Below are positions 1 to 11,100 of a stretch of 64,000 nucleotides of DNA, piece by piece. Position 1 is the first letter of the stretch; each line of letters begins with the position of its first letter. Location of the stretch: the NCBI GenBank assembly GCA_019316985.1, contig CP079215.1:806001-870000 (forward strand), given 5' to 3'. The notes beneath the pieces were generated by a model. The model was given only the letters and a program-made list of their open reading frames with translations, did not search any database and had not been told where the DNA came from. Origin of the DNA: Paraniabella defluvii. Lineage in GTDB: Bacteria; Bacteroidota; Bacteroidia; Chitinophagales; Chitinophagaceae. A program made the translations under genes and the position numbers.

Positions 1-796
1 CATTTTAAGTAATCCCTTAGGAACGGACACGCGCATGTAAAGATTACCGTTTGAGATTTTAGCCAACTCTGTAATAAGATGCCGGTTGCTAACTACCTCG
101 GGAGCCACCGCGTTATAGCTTCCTTCAAATATATTTCTTTCAATAGCTTCTATATACAGCCGTGCCAGGTCATGGATATGTATCCAGCTCATCATTTGTT
201 TACCAGAGCCTAAAACAGTTGCCAGTCCTAATTTTAATGGCTTCCGAAACTCCTGCAATGCACCGCCTTCATTACTCAATACAATACCGGTACGAAGATG
301 CACCAGCCTCACCCCATTGTCTTTACAGGCTCCGTAGCCAGTTCCCACCGGTAGCAGGTTTCACCCAAAAAATCATGCTCATACGGATCATCTTCGGTAA
401 AAGGAACTATATTAGGAATTGAAGGATCAGTTCCATACCAGCCAATACCAGAGGCACTTACCAGGGTTTTCACCCTATGCTTTGATCGCTGTAGGGATTT
501 TACCAGTAATTCCCCGCTTTTCACGCGGCTGTCAACAATAACCTGTTTCCGCTTCGTCGTCCAACGCTTTTCACTGATATTAGCACCAGCCAGATGAATA
601 ATATGATCAGCCGATGCCACAGCGGCATCATCTATGGTTTGCTTTGCTACATCCCAATAAGCGTACTGGACATTCGGGTCTTTTCCGCCCTTCTCACCGC
701 GTGTCATTACTATTACATGATACTTTCTCCGAAGCAACTCTTCTACCAGCACGCTGCCTACTACCCCTGTTCCCCTGTAATTAAAACAGATTTCAT
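1..796 (-). CDS. TIGR01777 family NAD-dependent epimerase, 3' end outside window
   Basis: The protein begins MKSVLITG and, once one base is restored, continues into a GGTGVVGS-type dinucleotide-binding loop of the extended SDR fold. Downstream segments (IIHLAGANIS, SASGIGWYG, GETCYRWE, MMSWIHIHDLARLY) are those of the TIGR01777/YfcH epimerase family, which is of unknown substrate. Two frameshifts are visible, each one C short on the plus strand: in the run at 772-775, which breaks the nucleotide-binding loop, and in the run at 312-315 after EPVKTMG. The C-terminus runs off the left window edge. It lies beyond the ftsZ terminator, so it is probably a separate transcription unit. The family call is firm; the substrate is unknown. 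Confidence 0.85.
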
Positions 797-915
797 ATTA
801 TGGTTATTTAAATAGCTCCAACAAATATTCCTTTATTAAGTTTGGAGGAACAGGTTAAATCTTTCTTTTGATGGAACTATGACAAATACCATGCAATAAA
901 ATAACCCAACAAAAA

Positions 916-934
916 ACCCCGCAAAAAGCGGGGG
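916..934 (-). terminator. Rho-independent terminator of the dcw operon
   Basis: On the minus strand a GC-rich stem (CCCCGC, loop TTTTT, GCGGGG) is followed by TTTTTTGTT. It lies about 50 bases after the ftsZ stop codon and should end the 17-kb division and cell-wall transcript. Confidence 0.85.
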
Positions 935-981
935 TAACAACTATAAAACTAAACCAAACTCCACGTGAATTTCCACAGGGT

Positions 982-2945
982 CTAATCTGGCTTTTTACCA
1001 TCCAGGAAAGTATTGATGGTATTGATCTGACCATGGTTTTGATCATCTGAAGAAACTTCGAACTTGCTATAATAGCTTTCTATATGAGAGGTGTTATTTT
1101 TCAACTCCATATTACGCCTGATATAAGCCGGTACGTTCTCAAACTCGTCAGTGGGATCATTGGAGTTTACATTAAAAGAAAGATTGCGTAATTTCTGAAT
1201 ACGCTCCAATTGCCTGCGCTTTCTCATCTCCTCTTCCTCGTAGGCATCGTTCAATGCACTGATAGTAGGCTCAACCTCTTTTTCTTTTTCCTTTTCCACT
1301 GCAGAAAAACTGATCGTAGTTTTTTCTACTTCCACTACTTCTTCTTTTTCATAAACGGTAAAGGCGTCTTTTGAAGTTTCTTCTGCTTTTGCTTCTTTAC
1401 CCGGCAAAGCAGCTTCTTCTTTTGCCTCTGCATAAATATTGGCAGGCTTAGATAAATAGCTTCTCAGTGGCTCGGGCTTTACTTCCTCTGCTTCGCTTTC
1501 TTTTTTACATCTGCTGTAACATCCTGTTGCTGCGCAGGAGCAGTTGGCTCAAAAACCCGGTTCCCAGGAACTGCAGGAGAGTAAAACACACTTTCTGCCT
1601 GGTCTTCGGCTCTTACTTTTTTCAAGATTTTCCACATCTTTTACAAACCTCAGATCTTCTTCGCCCGAGCTTAATAAGAAGCTATTTGTTTTTACTTCTT
1701 TCACTACATCTTCCACGGTTGGCATTGGAGCTTCCATGAAAGAAAAATCTTCTACCAACTTAGGCGCCATGGGATCTGGTTTAAGATCAATAGGCTCGTG
1801 CGCTACAGGCGCAGGTGTTGCCGCCGGCGCCACTACTGCTACCGCTGTCTCTTTTTCCTGGGCCGGAGCAGAAGCTACAGGTGCCGGTACTGACGCCGCC
1901 GGATTGTCGCCGCTAAGGCGCATCACAATTTTTCCTTCGGCTGCTTCTTCTTTCTTCAGAACCGGTTTAACGAAAGGGTCTTTATTCTCAAAGCCTGTTG
2001 CTATCAATGTTATACCGATCTGGTCTCCCAATGAGTTATCGTAACCCAATCCCAAAATAACATCCGTATTGTCGCCGGCATGGCTTAACAGGTATGCCTG
2101 TATCACTTCAACCTCATCCATGGTAAACTCATGCTCACCCTCAGCAGAGTTGATGTTGATCAGTATCCATTTAGCGCCTTTAATATCGTTATCATTCAAA
2201 AGCGGAGAGTTCAACGCCTCTTCAATTGCATGCTGCGCCCTGTCTTCACCTCTTGCCGCTGCGTTACCTAAAATAGCTCTGCCGCCGTTTTTCATTACGG
2301 TGCAAACGTCGGCAAAGTCAACGTTGATCTGGCCGGTAGAGTTAATTACATCGGTAATACATTTGGCTGCAGTAGCCAACACATTATCTGCTTTTTCGAA
2401 AGCTTCACGCATTTTCAGGTTGCCATATTGATGACGCAGCTTATCATTGCTGATCACCAATAATGTATCCACATATTGCTTTAATTGGTTGATACCTTCT
2501 TCAGCCTGCTGCTGGCGCTTTTTACCTTCATAAGCAAATGGTGTAGTAACAATACCAACGGTCAACACCCCAGGTCTTTACAAATTTTTGCGATAATAGG
2601 TGCGCCTCCTGTACCGGTACCACCGCCCATGCCTGCAGTGATAAAAGCCATTTTGGTATTTACTTCTAAAATCTTCCTGATTTCCTCCAAAGACTCTACA
2701 GTTGCCTGCCGGCCTATTTCCGGATTGGCCCCGGCACCTAAACCAGATGTCAGCTGCGGTCCTAATTGTATTTTATTAGGAATTTTGCTGTTGGCAATTG
2801 CCTGCGCATCTGTATTACAAATAATGAAATTTACACCATCTATATCCTGACTGAACATGTGGTTTACAGCGTTGCCGCCGCCACCGCCTACACCTATCAC
2901 TTTCAAAATAGATGATTGCTCGGTTGGTAAATCAAATTGTATCAT
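982..2945 (-). CDS. ftsZ: Cell division protein FtsZ with long C-terminal extension (frameshifted)
   Basis: Tubulin-like GTPase that forms the Z ring. The N-terminus MIQFDLP leads to GVGGGGGNAVNHM, followed by the GTP-binding signature GGGTGTGGAP and the T7-loop region NVDFADV. The GTPase core ends near residue 320. A linker of roughly 250 residues rich in A, P, E and K follows, then the conserved C-terminal peptide FENVPAYIRRNMEL, then about 40 more residues. Bacteroidota FtsZ proteins commonly carry a further tail after this peptide. Total length is about 650 codons. Frameshifts: one base missing in the C run at 2568-2571 (KDLG|VLTVG), one A too many near 1622-1627, and one A missing near 1500-1506. 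It is the last gene of the dcw operon, 182 bases after ftsA. Confidence 0.97.
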
Positions 2946-3127
2946 AATTTAAATTTTTAGTGCGCCTGACGCACAATTTGTAAATGGGTTAGTAAGTTGT
3001 AATACCTTACTCCGTCCCCCTCTCCAACCTCTATCTTCCAGACAGATTTGGAGAAGGGAAACAAGGCTTAAGGAAAATGAAAAACTATTAAAAAGAACTA
3101 TTATAAAACCAATGGAGTACGCTTCGA

Positions 3128-4509
3128 CTAGTGCAGCTGCTCATCGCCCTCTTCTGCAAAAATCTTGATTAGTCCGTCTTTGAATTTGCGCCAGAAACCA
3201 TCGTTCAAAGTTTTCTTAGGCTTTGTAGCCACCTGTGTATCTTCTTCCAGGGTTCCGGTTACAATATCATCCGCTTCCGCTTTATCGTCTTTTAATCCTT
3301 CCGGCACTTCTACGCTGATAAAGCTTTTTCGAATACTTTACGGTTGTTCTCATAGTCATCGCAACCCTTTAATATTAAACCTAAGCAGGTTGAATAGGTG
3401 GGTTTGGCCAACTCCTCGATATGACCTGCTGCAAGGTGCTCATTAGGCAACCCAATACGAGCCGGCATTCCTGTTACATATTCTGTAAGCTGTATCAGGT
3501 GCCGTAACTGCGACCCACCTCCTGTTAATACTATACCTCCATTCAACTGGCGGTTATCCATGCCAATCTGCTTCAGGTGATAAGTTACAAAGTCGAGTAT
3601 TTCGCTCATGCGGGCCTGTATAATATTGGCCAGATTTTTTACGCTGATCTCTTTAGCCGGCATACCACGTAAACCGGGAATGGTAATGTAGGCGTTAGCT
3701 TTTCCTCATTAGCTAAAGCGCTGCCAAACTGCGTCTTCATTTGCTCTGCCTGGCTCTTTAATACGCCCAGCCCGGTTTTAATATCGTTGGTAATATTTTC
3801 CCCGGCGAAAGGAATAACTGCTGTATGGCGAAGAACACCTTCTGCAAAAACTGCTATATCGGTAGTACCACCCCTATATCAACAATAGCCACACCTGCCT
3901 CAAGATCTTCCTGAGCCATAACCGCAGCAGCTGATGCCAGTGGCTGCAATACCAGATCTTTTGTGCGCAAGCCCGATTTTTCTACGCTCCTGTTGATATT
4001 GCGGATAGCATTTTGTCGCCTGTAATAATATGAAAGTTGGCACCGAGCTTCACCCCGCTATAACCGATAGGCCTTACAATATTGGGCATATTATCAATCG
4101 TATACTCCTGGGGAATTACGTCGATGATCTGGTCGCCGGCCGGGATATATGTTTTATACTGCTTGCTGATCAACAAATCTACCTCAGCCTGCGTAATCTC
4201 TTCTTCCTCACTCTCGCGAACGATATCGCCACGTGTTTGAAGACTTTTAATATGATGACCAGCGATGCCCACATACACATCATTAATATTCAGGTTCGGA
4301 TTTAGAGAAATACAATTCTCCAAAGCCTGCCTGATCGCTTTAATCGTCTCGTCAATATTTAATACCTGGCCATGCTTAACGCCATTGCTATTGGCTTTAC
4401 CAAAACCAAGTATCTCCAGCTTGCCAAACTCGTTCTTGCGTCCGGCAATTACGGCGATCTTGGTGGTACCAATATCAAGACCTACAATAATGGGTTGTTC
4501 GGAATTCAT
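3128..4509 (-). CDS. ftsA: Cell division protein FtsA (frameshifted)
   Basis: Actin-like ATPase that tethers FtsZ to the membrane. The N-terminus MNSEQPIIVGLDIGTTKIAV is the phosphate-1 motif, VAIVDIGGGTTDIAVF the phosphate-2 motif, and IVLTGGGSQL the adenosine motif. The C-terminus, about 60 residues ending FAEEGDEQLH, is amphipathic and basic near KPKKTLNDGFWRKFKDGL, consistent with membrane targeting. At least four frameshifts are needed to read it through (near 3990, 3870, 3700 and 3320). It starts 37 bases after the ftsQ stop. Length is about 460 residues, normal for the family in Bacteroidota. Confidence 0.96.
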
Positions 4510-4546
4510 AGTATATCGTTTTTTAGTTGTTTTATCTTTAATTACT

Positions 4547-5940
4547 TTATGCTTTATCTTTTTTATCGTTACTTTTTGACTGTGTCTTTTTCTCCGGCTC
4601 GGGTTTCGCTAATACATTCCTTTTCACCTCTTCTTTTTCGGCTCGGGCTTCTTTGTAGCTGTTTTTTTAACCTCCGTTTTTTTAGCGGCACTCACCGGAG
4701 ACTTTGTACCGGTTGCTTTTTTTGTCTCTGTTTTTTTAATCGTTGTTGGTTTACTATTGGTTTTCTTCGTTTCCGTGTGCTTCGCTGCCACTGTTTTCTT
4801 AGGCTCCACTTTTTATCGGCTACTTTTGAAGTACCAGGTTTCGTAACCGCGGGTTTTACAGCCGCTTTTACTGCTGCAGGTTTCAGGTCTTTTTAACTTC
4901 TGTCTTTTTAGGGGCCTCCGCGGCAACCGGTGTTTCCTTCTTTAAAACCTCAGGTCTCTCATTACCGAGATATAACAATGAGTCGCCCGATTCGTCATTT
5001 ACATTATATACCTCCATCGCCTGGTTTGCAGAATCGACGGGGGTAAAGCCGTCCTAAGCAATGGAGCCACCTCCAGCATCTCGTTAGATTCCCTCGACTG
5101 CTGTAACAGGCTCTCTATATTTTTTCTTAACTGAAGAGAATCTACCTTGGAGTAATGACCTTTCACGCCTATCACCTGCCCGTTGTACTGTACGTCAATT
5201 TTCTGGTACTTATCAAAACCGGTGCGTTTTAATACCTGGTCATAAAACAGGTACAACCTATGAAATTTGGAAGCAATATCTGAACCATCTCCCAGGTCTA
5301 CTTTATGATTTCCTACTACGGGAATCATGGACATCGTCCAGCAATCCGCGCCACAATTATGAATATCGATCTGGGCCACCTGTGCATTCCAGAAGGGATC
5401 TCCGTTAATGAACGATGCTGTGGCAATTACATTTTGTATCAAAACGCTATCGGCTGCATTCATTATTTTTTTGACGGGTAGCCGGTAAACACAGGCAGAT
5501 CGAGGCTTACCTTATCCGAAAGGGGATCTGCTTTGCCGCTTCATCGATATAGAAGGACGCGCCCAGGTTCGTAAATACCCTTGCCAAAGGTTTGCGTTCA
5601 GTAACATTGGCATGCAGGATATTATTGTTATCAAAATATAAGTCTGCATTGTATACCCATGAGCTTTGCTCCAGCAGGTCTTCAATCACCGGCAAATTAA
5701 ACTCGATTTACGCTGTCCTTTTATATCGCCTTTGGTAGCTGCCTTCAATAATGAAACAATCTGCTCCTTCGAGGTAAAAAGCATTCCTTCTTTAAAACCC
5801 TCTATGCGGATATTATAGCCGTTGCATATTCCTGCTTCCTGCGCGCGCATTGCCGCAGTAATAACAGTACCCATGCCTATCGCTACACCCAACCACATGA
5901 GCGTCAGAAAGAATCTTTTTATGGCTCTCTTTTTTCTCAC
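4547..5940 (-). CDS. ftsQ: Cell division protein FtsQ with unusual lysine-rich C-terminal tail (frameshifted)
   Basis: Bitopic division protein. A short basic cytoplasmic segment (RKKRAIKRFF) precedes one membrane helix (LTLMWLGVAIGMGTVITAA) and a periplasmic POTRA/FtsQ region (IRIEGFKEG; VTERKPLARVF; FINGDPFWNAQVAQI; VDLGDGSDIASKF; YQKIDVQYNGQVIG). The position between murC and ftsA confirms the identity. After the core, from about 4950 to 4547, comes a tail of some 135 residues made almost only of K, T, P, A, V, S and E, with recurring KKTEVKK and KKTETKK units, ending KSNDKKDKA. About six frameshifts, mostly one A missing in A runs, break the reading. The start is GTG, one base after the murC stop, so translation is probably coupled. 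Confidence 0.92.
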
Positions 5941-5941
5941 C

Positions 5942-7327
5942 TTACTTTGTTAAAATCTGTTTTATTGGTTCTACCAGTTTATCTATATCTCCAGCGCCCG
6001 CCGTTATCAACACTTCTCCTGCCCCCTGTTCCGGTTAACCGAAAAATCCGTTTCAAGCCAGTGCAATAATTGCTCTTTGGTATACAGTACCTTATTTTCG
6101 GATGCTACATTGTCCAGGATCATGCTGCTCGTAACTCCTTCGATTGGTAACTCTCTGGCAGGATAAATGGGTAACAACACGACATTATCCACCCCACCTA
6201 GCACTTCTGCAAATCCTGCGGCAAAGTCCCGGGTTCGGGTGAACAAATGAGGCTGAAAAATAAGCGTGTATCTACTTCCCGGGAACAGCGTTTTTACACC
6301 ATTTATCAACGCTTTTAATTCCTCGGGATGATGTGCATAATCATCTACAAAAACAAGGTCCTTCTGGTTGATGATATACTCAAACCTCCGCTTCACTCCC
6401 TTAAATGTTGCTACCGCATCTACTATTTTAGCCGGTTCGATTTCCAGGTCATTAGCAACACCAATGGCGGCCATCATATTTTCCACATTGTGCATGCCCC
6501 CATGTTCAGCCTTATATCGTTAATTCTCTTGCCTGGCAGCACGGCATCAAACGAGTAACCACCGTCGTGAACGCGAATATTGGTTGCATGAACCTGGGCG
6601 GTATCATCCTGAATGCTGTAAGAAAATGTTCTGTCAGCTACAATCTCCCGTTCAAGTCCTGACTTTTTCAATAACAATCCGCCTCTCTTTGTTTGGGCAG
6701 CAAACTGACGGAAAGCTTCTTTTACATTTTCCTCTGTCTCATATATATCCAGGTGATCCGCATCAGTAGCTGTAACAACTGCAACATCCGGGCTCAGTTT
6801 TAAAAAGCTTCTGTCATACTCATCGGCTTCAATAACGCAAACATTATTATCGCTGCTCCAGAAATTAGTTCCATAATTAGCTGAAATGCCGCCCAGGAAA
6901 GCATTACAGCCATACCCGCTATGACGCAATAAATGCGCAACCATAGTTGAGGTAGTGGTTTTACCATGCGTTCCCGCAACACAAATATTGAAGGCGCCTT
7001 CACTGATCACCTGTAAGATGTCACTGCGCTTCACCACAACATATCCTTCATTCTGATAAAACAAAAGCTCTTTATGATCTTTGGGAATGGCAGGGGTATA
7101 CACCACGTAATCAGCATCTTTGGGAATACTATCCAGGTCTTCGTTATAGTGTACAGGAATGCCTTCTTTTTCCAACTGAGCTGTGATCGCCGTTTCGGTA
7201 CGGTCGTAGCCGCTCACCTTTTACCCAGCGAAAGAAAATACCGGGCAATCGCACTCATTCCAATACCGCCAATACCAATAAAGTATATGGTTTGAACCTC
7301 ATTTATATGTTTGCGTATAGCGCTCAT
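5942..7327 (-). CDS. murC: UDP-N-acetylmuramate--L-alanine ligase MurC (frameshifted)
   Basis: Adds L-Ala to UDP-MurNAc, the first peptide step of peptidoglycan precursor synthesis in the cytoplasm. The N-terminus carries YFIGIGGIGMSAIARYF, the ATP loop is CVAGTHGKTTTSTMVAHLL, and EADEYDRSFLKL, ATDADHLDIY and VDDYAHHPEE are Mur ligase motifs. Three frameshifts: one A missing near 7216-7219 (LGKKVSGYD), one near 6495-6500, and one near 6030-6040. The ATG lies one base after the murG stop (TAAAATG on the minus strand), and ftsQ starts one base after its own stop. No ddl gene follows, which is usual for this order. Confidence 0.96.
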
Positions 7328-7328
7328 T

Positions 7329-8415
7329 TTATTGTATCGTATTCAAAATCTCATCAGCTACTCTTTCTGCCGCATCTGTTATAGCCAGCTTTGAAAGATT
7401 AGCACTCATCTCGTTTCTTTTATTTTTATCGGCAGCCAAACCTATTGCCATCTTCACTACTTTATTTTTGGCCTCGGCATCCTTAACCATCAATGCTGCA
7501 TTCTTATTAACCAGTTGTTGCGCATTAACAGTTTGATGATCTTCTGCAGCGAACGGATAAGGAACAAAAATGGCCGGCTTTTTTACCACACAAATCTCTG
7601 CTACCGTCATAGCTCCCGCTCTTGCCACCACAATATCAGCCGCTGCATAGGCGTATTCCATATTGGCGATAAACTCATTGGCCCAAACCTCTTTATGTTC
7701 TGCCGCCTGGTGCAGCTTCGGCTGCCAGGCTTTTACCGGTTTGCCATATTACCTGCAGTCCGGCTTTTAACAGCTCATTCATGCCGGCGAGCACCGCCTC
7801 GTTGATAGACCTGGCTCCCAGGCTGCCTCCCACCACCAACAGCGTGGTTTTACCTGTTTGCAGACCAAAAAAATCCAATGCCTTCTCGCGTGTAATTATC
7901 GCCTCAACAATGGGTTTCCGCACCGGGTTGCCGGTAACGGTTATTTTTTCTGCGGGGAAAACTTTTCCATTCCATCCGTGCCGGTAAAAATGCGGGTTGC
8001 CCCTTTTGAAAGCATTTTATTAGACTTACCGGCAAAAGAGTTAGACTCATGAATAAAAGTGGGAATTCCTTTTGCCTGCGCCTGCTTTAATACCGGGAAT
8101 GTAGAATATCCGCCAACCCCGATTACTGCATCGGGCTTAAAGTCTTTAAATATTTTTCTTACCTGAAAAAAGCTCTTGATAATTTTTACTGGTAAGCCTA
8201 TATTCTAATCAAAGAACTACGGTTTAATCCCGCAATGTCGATACCCACAATAGAGTACCCTGCCTGCGGCACCCGATCCATTTCCATTTTCCCTTTCGCT
8301 CCTACAAATAAAAACTCAATACCAGGCTGCTTTTGCTTCAGCGCATTGGCTATAGCAATCGCCGGGAAAATATGTCCTCCCGTTCCACCCCTGCTATGAT
8401 TATTTTTTTATTCAC
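7329..8415 (-). CDS. murG: UDP-GlcNAc:undecaprenyl-PP-MurNAc-pentapeptide transferase MurG (frameshifted)
   Basis: GT28 glycosyltransferase that turns lipid I into lipid II at the inner face of the membrane. After restoring one base the N-terminus reads [20 protein letters not shown], the family's G loop 1. [15 protein letters not shown] is the second glycine loop, and [13 protein letters not shown] with [14 protein letters not shown] matches the UDP-GlcNAc site. The start is GTG at 8413-8415; it overlaps the restored ftsW stop as gtgaataa, a layout that favours coupled translation. About four frameshifts (near 8390, 8207, 7958 and 7730) break the frame. Length of about 362 codons is typical. 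Confidence 0.95.
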
Positions 8416-9719
8416 GCTCTTCTTTATTTTCTGTTGTAACCGGCTCTGCGCTACAGTTGCAGGTTCCAGGCTTTCTACGTTCCTGGACACGCTCAAAATG
8501 ATTCCTATGGCCAGGCAGGTAAAAAGGAAGCTCGAACCACCCATACTTACCAAAGGAAGTGTTACACCTGTAACAGGAAATAAGTTTACTGTTACCGCCA
8601 TATTCGCTAATGCCTGTATGGCCAGCGTAAAGCTTAATCCCAAAGCCAGGAATGCACCAAATGCAAATGGACATTTTTAAAAATCCGGATACAACGGTAC
8701 AGGAAAACCAGGTACACAAATACCAGGAACGCCCCTCCCAATATCCCATATTCTTCAATAATGATTGCGAAGATGAAATCATTATAAGCCTGTGGCAGGT
8801 AATCGCGGGTAGTGCTGTTGCCGGGGCCTACTCCAAGAAAACCGCCTTTTGATATGGCGATCTTCGCCTGGTTAACCTGGTACATTTCGTCGTTATCGGC
8901 TTCTTTACCTCCGTATATAAAATTTTCTACACGACCCACCCAGGTATTCACCCGTACCAGCAAACCTCCCGACTTTTTCGCAGCGCCTTCTACCTGCTCT
9001 GTTGCCGCTGCCGAAGCGGCACCGGTTTCTGAACTATGCCTGGCAACAGCAGCTATAATAAGCATCGTAATAGGTATTAATGCCAATCCTATTACCATTA
9101 ATAAATGTTTGGTATCTACACGGCCAATAAACAACAGGATCATGCAACTTGCTCCTAAAAGCAGCGCGGTAGAAAGGTTGGCCGGTGCGATGAATAAGCA
9201 GGTGATAGCAATAGGTAAAATAACGGGCAAAAAACCTTTTTTAAAATCCTTGATCACCTGCTGTTTCCGGCTTAATAAACGGGCCAGATACATAAACAAT
9301 GCTAACTTAGCCAGATCCGAAGTTTGCATCGTCATATTAATAATAGGCAATTTGATCCAGCGACTCCCCTCGTTTATTTTGGCTCCAAAAAACAATGTAT
9401 AAATAAGAAGAGGTATACTCAGCAAAAACAGTATTTGCGCCACTTTTGAATATACAGTATAATTAACCCGGTGCGCAAAATAAACCACCCCAAACCCTAA
9501 CAATATAAACACCACCTGCTTAAAAAGGTAAATCTCAGTATTACCTTTATAGTTTTTATACGCCAAAGAGCCGGTTGCACTATACACTGCCAGCAGTGAC
9601 ACCAATGTCAATAAAACGACCAACGCCCATATTACTTTATCCCCGCGCGTATGACGGTCCAGATTGTTACGCCAATCGGTAGAGGGAATTGTATTTGATA
9701 TTTCGGATGTTACAGACAT
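8408..9719 (-). CDS. ftsW: Lipid II polymerase/division protein FtsW (frameshifted)
   Basis: SEDS-family polytopic glycosyltransferase that polymerises lipid II at the septum. Hydrophobic segments follow a soluble N-terminus (DRHTRGDKVIWALVVLLTLVSLL). SEDS signatures include NEGSRWIKLP, QTSDLAKLALFMYLAR, GGFLGVGPGNS, DFIFAIIIEEYG and the late LVSMGGSSFL loop. The start is ATG at 9719. One frameshift near 8640 joins the main part to the last two helices. Another near the end (one A missing by 8420) restores the terminus QQKIKKERE, whose stop overlaps the murG GTG. Confidence 0.95.
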
Positions 9720-9764
9720 ATTATAGTTACTAGATGCTTGACAATTGATGCCGGATATTTTATG

Positions 9765-11098
9765 CTAGAGATCGATTACTGCTTTCTTGAACTGGGTTCC
9801 CCGATCTTCATAATTTTTAAACAAATCAAAACTTGCACAGCCCGGGCTCAATAATACCACATCGCCTTTTTCTGAATAACTGAAAGCCGCAGCTACAGCA
9901 TCCTGTGCACTGGCCGTATCTACTACAGCAGGCACTACACCGTCAAACGCTGCATGAATCTTTAAATTATCCAGTCCCAGGCAAACAATAGCTTTCACCT
10001 TTTCTTTTACCATATCCATTAAAAGGCTATAGTCGTTTCCTTTATCAACTCCTCCCAAAATCAGCACTGTAGGCTTATCCATACTTTCCAGGGCATACCA
10101 GGTGGAGTTGATATTAGTTGCCTTACTGTCGTTAATAAACTCTACCCCCGAATGGTAGCCACATGTTCCATTCTATGCTCCAGGTTCTGGAATGTTTGAA
10201 CTGCTTCGCGGATTTTCTCCTTGCGAATCTCCATTGTGGTGCCAGCCAGGCTTCCCGCCATAGTATTGTATTGATTGTGTTTACCCTTTAGCGTAAAGTC
10301 ATATACGCTCATTGACATAAAATCATCGCCTGTTCTAACGTACATTTCGCCATCCTTAATAAAAGCGCCGTTGTTTTCGTGTGCCATACTAATCGGTAAT
10401 TGGTTTGAGTTGATTTTGAATTGATCGATATATCTCATGGTTACTTCATCATCCATATTATAAATGAAGTAATCGCCGGTCTTTTGATTTTCTATTATTC
10501 TAAACTTGCTCTTTATATAGTTCTCGAAATTGTAATCATAACGATCCAGGTGATCTTCGGTAATATTAGTGAGCACTGCTACATCAGGTCTGAATGTAAT
10601 AATATCATCCAGTTGAAAACTGCTCACCTCTACTACATATACCGGGCGCGGATCCAATGCCACCTGTCTTGCAAACGACTCCCTATATTACCCACCAGCG
10701 CTGCATCCAACCCTCCCGTAGTAAGAATATGATAGATCAGCGACGTGGTGGTGGTCTTTCCGTTGCTACCGGTTATTGCCACTATTTTACTATCTCCTTT
10801 ATAGCGGTAAGCCAGCTCTATCTCGCTTATAACCGGAATACCTTTTTCACGGATCCGTTTTACCAGTTCATTTTTTTCGGGTATCCCGGGGCTTTTCACC
10901 ACTTCATCCGCCTCGAGGATCCTCCCTACACTATGTGCACCTTCTTCCCATTCAATGCCAGCAGCATTTAATTCGTTACGATATATTTCCTTCAAAGAAC
11001 TTCCGTCAGAAACCAGCACCTCATAGCCTTTCTGCTTAGCCAGTACCGCAGCACCAACGCCACTTTCACCCCACCTAATATTACCAGCTTTTTGCCAC
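9765..11098 (-). CDS. murD: UDP-N-acetylmuramoyl-L-alanine--D-glutamate ligase MurD (frameshifted)
   Basis: Cytoplasmic Mur ligase adding D-Glu. With two bases restored the start reads (GTG)AKKLVILGGGESGVGAAVLA, the canonical N-terminus. Other motifs are VKSPGIP, the ATP loop VAITGSNGKTTTTSL, VVEVSSFQL, LTNITEDHLDRY, NDSKATN and VLLSPGCASFDLF. Four or five frameshifts occur (near 11090, 11065, 10670 and 10143). The GTG at 11098 follows the mraY stop by two bases. Length is about 444 codons, normal for the family. Confidence 0.95.
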
Positions 11099-11100
11099 TA

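Noticed and set aside
1544-2044. Plus-strand A/G/T-rich open frame opposite ftsZ
   Set aside because: It is the antisense shadow of the alanine- and proline-rich FtsZ linker, with no start context or homology.
1549-2568. Second, separate FtsZ-like gene
   Set aside because: It begins exactly where the first part of FtsZ loses its frame in a C run, and continues the GTPase domain; it is the same gene.
4624-4809. Stand-alone small lysine-rich protein resembling histone H1
   Set aside because: The same lysine-rich frame continues on both sides once single A bases are restored, and it joins the FtsQ core; it is part of the FtsQ tail, not a separate gene.
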